From Chloroflexota bacterium (lineage in GTDB: Bacteria; Chloroflexota; UBA6077; JACCZL01): a DNA stretch of 58,295 nt. This document shows, in pieces, positions 52,744 to 58,295 of the stretch. The DNA lies in the NCBI GenBank assembly GCA_020850535.1, contig JADZEM010000071.1, forward strand, positions 1-58,295. Direction: 5' to 3'. Position numbers and translations under genes: made by a program. Below the pieces are notes generated by a model. That model ran no database searches and was not told the origin of the DNA. It was given only the letters and a program-made list of their open reading frames with translations. How positions within the stretch are numbered: position 1 is the first letter of the stretch; each line of letters opens with the position of its first letter.

Positions 52744-54299
52744 CGGCTCGCCAGCTCCGGGCCGTTCCGCACGAAGACGCGGGCCTTGCGCCGGTCATTC
52801 GTGTCCACCGGGCGGTACGCCGCCTGGATATGGGCGTAGACGGCCGGCGCATACTCGCGGAAGCGGTAGCGGTCCCAGATGCGCGAGTCCTGGTCCAGTA
52901 CGATCACCGCCACCTGCTGCCGCTCGATGTCGGCGATCAAGCGCTCCTGCGCCCCGGGCACGTCGGCGATCCACGGCAGGAAGTAGGTGTAGAAGCTGCC
53001 GGGCCGGCGCTCCTCGGCAAGGTAGCCCTGTGGCGCGATGGGCAAGTAGAGGACCGGCGCGTCCGGCGCGGCGTAGCGCTGCACCAGCGTCTCAGATTCG
53101 AGCGATGCCGCCAGCTCGTCGCGCGCCATGAGGTCGACCGGCAGCGCGAAGAAGTAGACCCGCAGCGCCAGCAGCAGCGTCGCCAGCGCGAGGCCAGCCA
53201 GGACGAATCGCCAGCGTGTCAGCCCGCCGAGCAAGTACCCGCAGCCGATCGCTGCGAGCGCCAGGTACGCCGAGAGATGGAAGCCATCCCGTGAGACGGC
53301 CAGCGGCAGGATCAGCACCAGCGCCAGCCGAAACAGCCGCGCGCCGGACCGCAGCCAGACCAGCGCGCCCAGCAGCAGCAGCGACAACAGCTCGAAGGCC
53401 GCGCCGAAGGTCGCCGTGCTGGCCGCCATCTCCTCGCCGATCAGCCAGTCCATGCCGAAGCTGAAACGGTGCCGTGCGAAAGAGAACGTCGCCCAGAGCA
53501 GGGCCAGCGGGTCTGTCAGGTGGACGGGCAGATACGGGCCGTACACCTGGGTATTGAAGACCACGGCCTGTTCCACGAACGCCGGCAGCGTGCCCTGGAG
53601 CGCCAGCGCCAGCGGCCAGCCGAGCAGGCCCGCCGCGCACGCCCCGATGACTGGCGTAGACGGTCGGCCGGCGGCCAGCACCACCAGCGGCGTCAGCACC
53701 ACGGCCATCATCAGCCCGAGCGGACTTGACGACGAGAGGACCGTCAACGCCGTCACCCGCACGGCGATACCAGGAAGCCCCCGAAGCTGCCGCCCGCGCT
53801 CGGTCAGGAGCGCCAGGGTCACGATCAGGCCGGCGCAGATGAACGTCTCAGCCAGGTAGAGGTGCAGGTAGTAGAGCGGGGCGGCCAGCGCCATCACCAG
53901 CAGGCCGACCGACGCCAGCGCGCTGCGGGCCGTCCAGGCGAAGAGTGCGCCCGCCGCCGTCAGCAGCAGCGCGCCCAGGACGCGTCCGGCCAGCATCGAG
54001 CAGGCCGCGCCCTCGCCGAACGCCGCCAGCGCGTAGTACGGCGCCGGGAAGTGATGCGAGAAAATGTCCCGGTACGGGAGGTCGCCGCGCACGATCTGGC
54101 AGGCGGTCAGGACGTTGTCGGCCTCGTCCACGAAGGCGGGCGCGCGCACGATCCCCAGGAAGGCCAGGAGCGTCAGCGCGAGGGCCGCGCCGGTGAGCTG
54201 CAGGCGGGTGTCCGCGAGCTGGCGCACCGCCGTCGGCATCCGCAGCAGGGAGAACGCCAGCGGCCGCCCAACGGCGACGAGCACAGAAGATCGGCTCAA
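52740..54299 (-). CDS. GT-C-type membrane glycosyltransferase-like protein
   Basis: A 519-residue polytopic protein with about 10-12 membrane segments. The first loop has an acidic pair in FVDEADNVLTACQIVRGDLP (Asp58/Glu59), as in PMT-like enzymes, followed by YRDIFSHHFPAPYYAL. A C-terminal extracytoplasmic domain follows residue ~400. It is not a close relative of the four paralogs at 6-13 kb. The start is uncertain: TTG 54299, GTG 54284 or ATG 54239. It may glycosylate a surface polymer or protein. Confidence 0.75.
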   Translation of the reverse strand: MSRSSVLVAVGRPLAFSLLRMPTAVRQLADTRLQLTGAALALTLLAFLGIVRAPAFVDEADNVLTACQIVRGDLPYRDIFSHHFPAPYYALAAFGEGAACSMLAGRVLGALLLTAAGALFAWTARSALASVGLLVMALAAPLYYLHLYLAETFICAGLIVTLALLTERGRQLRGLPGIAVRVTALTVLSSSSPLGLMMAVVLTPLVVLAAGRPSTPVIGACAAGLLGWPLALALQGTLPAFVEQAVVFNTQVYGPYLPVHLTDPLALLWATFSFARHRFSFGMDWLIGEEMAASTATFGAAFELLSLLLLGALVWLRSGARLFRLALVLILPLAVSRDGFHLSAYLALAAIGCGYLLGGLTRWRFVLAGLALATLLLALRVYFFALPVDLMARDELAASLESETLVQRYAAPDAPVLYLPIAPQGYLAEERRPGSFYTYFLPWIADVPGAQERLIADIERQQVAVIVLDQDSRIWDRYRFREYAPAVYAHIQAAYRPVDTNDRRKARVFVRNGPELASR

Positions 54300-54417
54300 G
54301 GAGATCCCAGGGGCGCAGGAGTCGCGGCGAGGCGCGCGCCAGTCCGCGCCCCCGATCCTGAATGCCGAGGGTACACGCGGTCATCTACCGAAACGGACCG
54401 CGCGCCGTCCGGACTCG

Positions 54418-54912
54418 TCAGCGGCGGCCGGCCGCCAGGGCCTTCCCGATGGCCTCGGTGACGGCCGGCGTCAGCGGGCCGTTGTAGACGATCCGCGTGA
54501 TCTCGAGCGCGCCCTGCACGCCGGCGTGCGCGGCCGGGCCGGCGTTGCCGAGCAGCAGGCGGGTTGCCAGGTGCTTCACGATCTGCGGAGCGGCCAGTCC
54601 GGCGCACACGCCGGCCGCCAGGATCGCCCGTTTCGGCACCACCGGCAGCCGCACCACCGAGAGCGGCCACCGATGCTGCCGGGCCGGCAGCACCTCGCCG
54701 ATGCGGACCGGGCGCACGGCCCCCGAGGCTGTCAGGAGCACGGGCTGTTCGAGCGTCGGGTGAGCATCGCCGTCGGCGACGGCCGGCCGCGGCAGGGCCA
54801 GGTCGGGCGCATCAGCGGCCACCGGCGTGGCCGTCACGTCGGCTACCTGGGCCATCTGGGCCACCGACGACTCGTGCCCGCGCTGCCACCATCGCCAGTT
54901 CGGTCGCCGCAT
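54418..54912 (-). CDS. Protein of unknown function
   Basis: A 164-residue protein beginning MRRPNWRWWQRG. ATG at 54912 is chosen because GGAGGGA lies 6 bases upstream. The middle carries a Val/Ala/Pro-rich region and the C-terminal half has a hydrophobic stretch around 112-132 (RAILAAGVCAGLAAPQIVKH) that may be amphipathic or one membrane helix. The C-terminus ITRIVYNGPLTPAVTEAIGK looks like a short folded motif. No family is recognised. Confidence 0.55.
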   Translation of the reverse strand: MRRPNWRWWQRGHESSVAQMAQVADVTATPVAADAPDLALPRPAVADGDAHPTLEQPVLLTASGAVRPVRIGEVLPARQHRWPLSVVRLPVVPKRAILAAGVCAGLAAPQIVKHLATRLLLGNAGPAAHAGVQGALEITRIVYNGPLTPAVTEAIGKALAAGRR

Positions 54913-55155
54913 CCCCACTCCCTCCGACACCCGGCCGCTCTCATACATCGTCAGACCAGAATCTGCCCGCGAGGATACGTCCTGAGCGGTGCGTTCGGTC
55001 AAGCTGCATGGTGATAGCGCCCTCCGTGCTCCGGACGCCACATAGCCGGCCACCACGCCCGTTTTGCGTGGCGGACGGCCATGCATGCAAGAGCCATTCC
55101 AGCGGGCCTCCTGAAGCGCCCGAACCGGAGCCGGCGGGCGGTGGGGTGGGAGGCG

Positions 55156-55527
55156 TCAGGCTGCCCCGATCGTCTCGGCGTTCTTCTGCGAGATGATCTG
55201 CTGCAACCACCGCGCGACATCGTCCGCGATGTAGTGCGAGACCTCGTCTGGATCGTAGGTGTAGCTCAGCGACTGTTCACCGACAACCAGCGTTCGCCCG
55301 CCACGGGAGAGCGGCTGGTACGCCAGCAGACCGGCCTGGAGCCGGCGCTCGGCTGGCCGATGGTGCAGGCGAAGTTCGAGCCACGCCCCGTCCGAGCCGC
55401 GTCCGGACGCTTCCGCCCAGGCGACGCCCCGCGCCAGACCGCCGCGCTGTCGCTTCAATCCGGCCTCGCTCAGGTCACTCTTGAGGCCAGCCACGAGGCC
55501 AGCCAGGGTGTCGTCGAGAATCGCCAT
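55156..55527 (-). CDS. Protein of unknown function
   Basis: A 123-residue soluble protein (MAILDDTLAGLVAGLKSD at the start). The centre AWLELRLHHRPAERR and the C-terminus SYTYDPDEVSHYIADDVARW suggest a small alpha/beta fold with an acidic C-terminal helix. Only the part from ATG 55527 has protein-like composition, although the frame stays open much further upstream through other genes. Function unknown. Confidence 0.6.
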   Translation of the reverse strand: MAILDDTLAGLVAGLKSDLSEAGLKRQRGGLARGVAWAEASGRGSDGAWLELRLHHRPAERRLQAGLLAYQPLSRGGRTLVVGEQSLSYTYDPDEVSHYIADDVARWLQQIISQKNAETIGAA

Positions 55528-55709
55528 TCGTCGTCCAAAAGTCAGTAGTGGCGCGCCCACAACACCGTAGCACCGCTGCGCGCGCCGGCCCGTTACGGGC
55601 GCTACACGGCCTCGCCACGCCGGCATTACATCGAGCAGCGGGGGCGCTGGAGCACGAGTGCTGGAGCAGGCGCCCTTCGAGAACGCGTGACGCCACCGGG
55701 GCTGGACGG

Positions 55710-55715
55710 TAGAAT
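55710..55715 (+). promoter_or_regulatory. -10 element of the SCO1664-like gene
   Basis: TAGAAT is placed about 46 bases before ATG 55762 and marks a plausible promoter, making the in-frame ATG at 55714 unlikely as a start. Confidence 0.45.
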
Positions 55716-55761
55716 GGCGAAGGGGCAGCGTCGCCTCAGGACACCGGGGGCGCCACGGACG

Positions 55762-56568
55762 ATGACCGAGCGTGGATTCGAGATCGGCGGGATCGGCATT
55801 GGTGCGGCAGGCGGACGTGACGGCGAGCGCAACGGCGACGCATGCGCCTGGGTCACCCGCGACGAGGTCCACACGCTCCTGGAGAGTGCCGAGGTCGAGA
55901 CGCTGGAGTCGATCCCCTGGAGCTCGAACTACACGTTCGTCGCCCACCTGCGGATCGAGGAGTATCCCCAGTTCTACGCCGTCTACAAGCCTCGGCGCGG
56001 CGAGATCCCCCTCTACGACTTTCCAGACGGCACGCTCTACAAGCGCGAGCGCGCCGCCTACCTCGCCTGCGTCGCGCTGGGCTGGGACTTCATCCCACCG
56101 ACGGTCATCCGCGACGGTCCGCACGGGGTCGGGTCGTATCAGTTGCTGGTGGACGTCGATCCGCGCGCCGACTACTTCAAGTACAAGGATCAGCACGTCT
56201 CCGAGGTCCAGTGCATCGGCCTGTTCGACGTCGTGGCGAACAACGCCGACCGCAAGGCCGGCCACATCCTGAAGGACCGGCGCGGCAAGCTCTGGGGCAT
56301 CGACCATGGCCTGACCTTCAACACGGACCACAAGCTGCGGACGGTCATCTGGGACTGGCAGGGCGAGTCGATCCCCGGGCCGCTCAAACACCAGCTTGAG
56401 GCCTTTCGCCGCGATCCGAAGCGCGTCTCGACGCTGCGAACCCAGCTGCTGGAGCTGCTGACGCCGGCCGAAGTCGATCTGTTCTTCAAGCGGATCGAGG
56501 TGATAGCCACGCGCGGGCAGTATCCGCCGATGCACTCGCGGCGGGCGGTGCCCTGGCCCTGGTACTGA
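55762..56568 (+). CDS. SCO1664-family protein with kinase-like fold
   Basis: A 268-residue protein matching the SCO1664 family, distant relatives of PI3/PI4-type kinases. Visible segments are SNYTFVAHLRIEEYPQFYAV, YKPRRGEIPLYDFPDGTLYK with the likely ATP-binding Lys, VANNADRKAGHIL (catalytic-loop-like Asn-Asn-x-Asp) and LWGIDHGLTFN (metal-site-like Asp). No substrate is established. ATG 55762 is chosen because a -10 lies upstream and similarity starts later. The trmI gene follows after 75 bases. Confidence 0.8.
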   Translation: MTERGFEIGGIGIGAAGGRDGERNGDACAWVTRDEVHTLLESAEVETLESIPWSSNYTFVAHLRIEEYPQFYAVYKPRRGEIPLYDFPDGTLYKRERAAYLACVALGWDFIPPTVIRDGPHGVGSYQLLVDVDPRADYFKYKDQHVSEVQCIGLFDVVANNADRKAGHILKDRRGKLWGIDHGLTFNTDHKLRTVIWDWQGESIPGPLKHQLEAFRRDPKRVSTLRTQLLELLTPAEVDLFFKRIEVIATRGQYPPMHSRRAVPWPWY

Positions 56569-56631
56569 CCCGGGAACCAGGAGGCGCACTGTGCGGCTTG
56601 CCGCTGGTGGCTGCCGCGCGCTGGCGCCTGC

Positions 56632-56637
56632 TAGGGT
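56632..56637 (+). promoter_or_regulatory. -10-like hexamer 6 bases before the trmI start
   Basis: TAGGGT ends 6 bases before GTG 56644, with no ribosome binding site between them. The spacing is the same as for the genes at 1144 and 34745. Confidence 0.4.
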
Positions 56638-56643
56638 TACCGC

Positions 56644-57654
56644 GTGACTGCCGATCTGTTGACCGAGGGCGAGACCGTCCTGCTGCTCGACAAGAGCGAG
56701 AATCGCCGACTGGTGCGCCTGCGCGCCGGCGCAAAGGCCCACGGACACCGGGGCTACCTGGAGCATGACCGGATCATCGGGCAGCGCGAGGGCGTGCTGG
56801 TGCGTAGCTCGACTGGCGCGACCTTCCTGGTGTTCCGCCCGCGCCTTGCCGACTACGTGCTGGAGATGCCGCGCAAGTCGGCCATCATCTACCCGAAAGA
56901 TGCCGGCTTCATTCTCCTCTGGGCGGACATCTACCCCGGGGCGACGGTCATCGAGTCGGGGATGGGCTCCGGCGGCCTGACCCTGGCGCTCTTGCGGGCA
57001 GTAGGTCCGACGGGGCAGGTGATCGTCTACGAGCACCGCGCCGACATGATCGAGGCCGCCCTGCAGAATCTGCGCGGCTTCACCCCGCCGACCGGCCTCG
57101 GCGCGCCGCTGGACGACGAGCACCGCGCCCTGCTCGACGATGCCGCCGCTCTCGACGGCGAGGAGCGCAACGCGCCCAGCGAGTTCCCGAACCTGATCGT
57201 CCGCAACCAGGACATCTACGAGGGTCTGGAAGAGACCGAGGTTGACCGCATCATCCTCGACCTGTCAGAGCCGTGGAGAGTGTTGCCGCACGCGCTGGAC
57301 GTGTTGCGGCCGGGCGGGATGCTGGCCTGCTACAGCCCGTCGATCGTCCAGGTGCAGCGGACCGTCGAAGAGCTGAACGCCACGCGCGCCTTCGCTCAGA
57401 CCGAGACGCTGGAAGTGCTGTACCGGCCCTGGCACCTCAAGGGACAAGCCGTGCGGCCCGTGCAGCAGATGGTCAGTCACACGGCGTTTCTGACGTTCTC
57501 GCGGCGCGTGGCTGCGCGCGGCCGGCGGCCCGACGACGACGTACCGGATGGCGCAGAGACCGTCGAGGCCCCGGCTGACGAGATTGTCGAGCACGGCGTC
57601 GGGGTGGGCGCGGCCGGCGAAGACGAAGACCTGACCGAGCTGGACGCCCTGTAG
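56644..57654 (+). CDS. trmI: tRNA (adenine-58-N1)-methyltransferase TrmI
   Basis: A 336-residue enzyme that makes m1A58 in the T-loop of tRNA. The N-terminal beta domain (1-90) contains GQREGVLVRSSTG and YPKDAGFILLWADIYPG. The SAM motif VIESGMGSGGLTLALL is at 102-117, and LDLSEPWRVLPHAL matches the catalytic region. An insertion (about 143-178) and an acidic C-terminal tail of ~45 residues lengthen it beyond the usual ~280. A GTG start follows a -10 hexamer by 6 bases. It neighbours an SCO1664-like gene. Confidence 0.95.
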   Translation: MTADLLTEGETVLLLDKSENRRLVRLRAGAKAHGHRGYLEHDRIIGQREGVLVRSSTGATFLVFRPRLADYVLEMPRKSAIIYPKDAGFILLWADIYPGATVIESGMGSGGLTLALLRAVGPTGQVIVYEHRADMIEAALQNLRGFTPPTGLGAPLDDEHRALLDDAAALDGEERNAPSEFPNLIVRNQDIYEGLEETEVDRIILDLSEPWRVLPHALDVLRPGGMLACYSPSIVQVQRTVEELNATRAFAQTETLEVLYRPWHLKGQAVRPVQQMVSHTAFLTFSRRVAARGRRPDDDVPDGAETVEAPADEIVEHGVGVGAAGEDEDLTELDAL

Positions 57655-57680
57655 CGCGGCCCCCGGGTTACCTCACCCCC

Positions 57681-57895
57681 AGGGCGATTGCATGTTCATT
57701 GGTGTCCCCGAAGCATCATGGAACGGGCAGGCGGGGACTGAAGTCCCCGCCTACACGCATTCAGTCGCTGCGCGACGGACACTGGGAACAGCAGCAACAG
57801 GCGAGACTGGAGCGTCGCGCAGCGACTGCAGGATGGTAGGCGGGGCTTTCAAGCCCCGACGCGGCGGCACGACGACATCAACATGCAATCACCCT
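57681..57895 (-). repeat. Structured ~215-bp repeat element, copy C
   Basis: A full-length copy, inverted relative to copies A and B. It begins AGGGCGATTGCATGTTCATT and ends CATCAACATGCAATCACCCT, so the ends form a ~16-bp terminal inverted repeat. It is followed by 12 bases and the next copy. Confidence 0.9.
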
Positions 57896-57907
57896 GCACG
57901 TGACCGC

Positions 57908-58122
57908 AGGGCGATTGCATGTTCATTGGTGTCCCCGAAGCATCATGGAACGGGCGGTCGGGGACTGAAGTCCCCGCCTACAGTCACGCCGTCGCTGCGC
58001 GACGGACGCAGGGAACGGCTGGGGCTGGCGAGCCTGGAGCGCCGCGCAGCGACTGCAGGATGGTAGGCGGGGCTTTCAAGCCCCGACGCGGCGGCACGAC
58101 GCGCTCAACATACGATTGCACT
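57908..58122 (-). repeat. Structured ~215-bp repeat element, copy D
   Basis: A full-length copy in the orientation of copy C, with the same hairpins (GGGGACTGAAGTCCCC, two GTCGC/GCGAC stems, GGGGCTTTCAAGCCCC). The right end is AACATACGATTGCACT, like one end of copy B. The start-to-start period from copy C is 227 bases. Confidence 0.9.
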
Positions 58123-58134
58123 GGTAGCAGCATC

Positions 58135-58295
58135 AGGGTGATTGCACGATCGTTGGTGTCCCCGAAGCATCATGGAACGGGCGGTCGGGGACTGAAGTCC
58201 CCGCCTACAGTCACGCCGTCGCTGCGCGACGGCCGTCGGGAACGGCCGGCACTGGTGCGACTGGAGCGTCGCGCAGCGACTGCAGGATCGTAGGC
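58135..58295 (-). repeat. Structured ~215-bp repeat element, copy E (cut by window end)
   Basis: Starts AGGGTGATTGCACGATCGTT and runs to the window edge, 12 bases after copy D. The left end has the ACGATCGTT variant also seen in the fragment at 42593-42658. Confidence 0.85.

Noticed and set aside
57692-58293. 124-residue ORFs starting MFIGVPEASWNG across the end repeats
   Set aside because: They follow the repeat element exactly, recur in every copy including the inverted ones, and have no RBS. They are by-products of the structured repeat, not genes.

Overview
The window is very GC-rich bacterial DNA with dense genes on both strands. It has no rRNA, tRNA, CRISPR array, transposase or phage gene that I can see. 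The gene mix suggests a Chloroflexota bacterium of the Thermomicrobia/Sphaerobacter kind: many mandelate-racemase, aldo/keto reductase and sugar ABC genes, GT-C membrane glycosyltransferases, a LexA with GAAC-N4-GTTC operators, SCO1664-like and TrmI genes, Uma2 and HepT-like proteins, and apparently leaderless genes. This assignment is inference; a high-GC actinobacterium is the main alternative.

Layout. 0.1-1.7 kb: arylamine N-acetyltransferase and a divergent GNAT. 1.8-5.3 kb: a minus-strand operon of a LacI regulator and two tandem galactonate-dehydratase-like enzymes, with a LacI-type operator upstream. 5.4-6.3 kb: urease gamma and beta genes without the catalytic alpha subunit. 6.4-22.2 kb: a surface-glycan region with a DPM1/GtrB-like transferase, four tandem paralogous PMT/ArnT-like transferases, a secreted S41 peptidase relative, two small membrane proteins ending in winged helices, a DegT sugar aminotransferase, a 947-residue membrane protein and a zinc-ribbon methyltransferase. 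22.2-23.7 kb: two copies of a structured repeat, then lexA. 23.9-28.4 kb: an orphan subtilase-prodomain-like protein, an 11-copy heptamer repeat and three aldo/keto reductases. 28.4-33.6 kb: a conserved unknown, an EAL protein, metX, and amt with a 41-residue membrane peptide.

33.7-38.9 kb: a secreted Gln/Gly-rich protein, a degenerate PD-(D/E)XK nuclease relative, a LexA-box gene, tsaD, a HepT-like protein and a Uma2 protein. 39-43 kb: a sugar ABC operon (binding protein and two permeases, no ATPase) with a long palindrome upstream, and a cupin. 43.1-46.7 kb: leuC-leuD followed by a branched-chain-type binding protein. 46.9-52.7 kb: a flavin reductase, an NfeD protein, an HtrA protease, an isoprenylcysteine-methyltransferase-like protein and a prepilin peptidase. 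52.7-57.7 kb: a GT-C protein, small unknowns, an SCO1664-like kinase-fold protein and TrmI. The window ends in a tandem array of the same structured repeat seen at 22.5 kb, in the opposite orientation.

Strongest candidates for something undescribed: the ~215-bp repeat family with terminal inverted repeats and several internal hairpins; the paired 3-TM/winged-helix proteins in the glycan cluster; a probable SOS-regulated unknown next to a degenerate nuclease relative; orphan ureAB; and a small membrane ORF behind amt. Several genes (GNAT, the nuclease relative, trmI) have a -10-like hexamer exactly 6 bases before the start codon, which suggests leaderless transcription.
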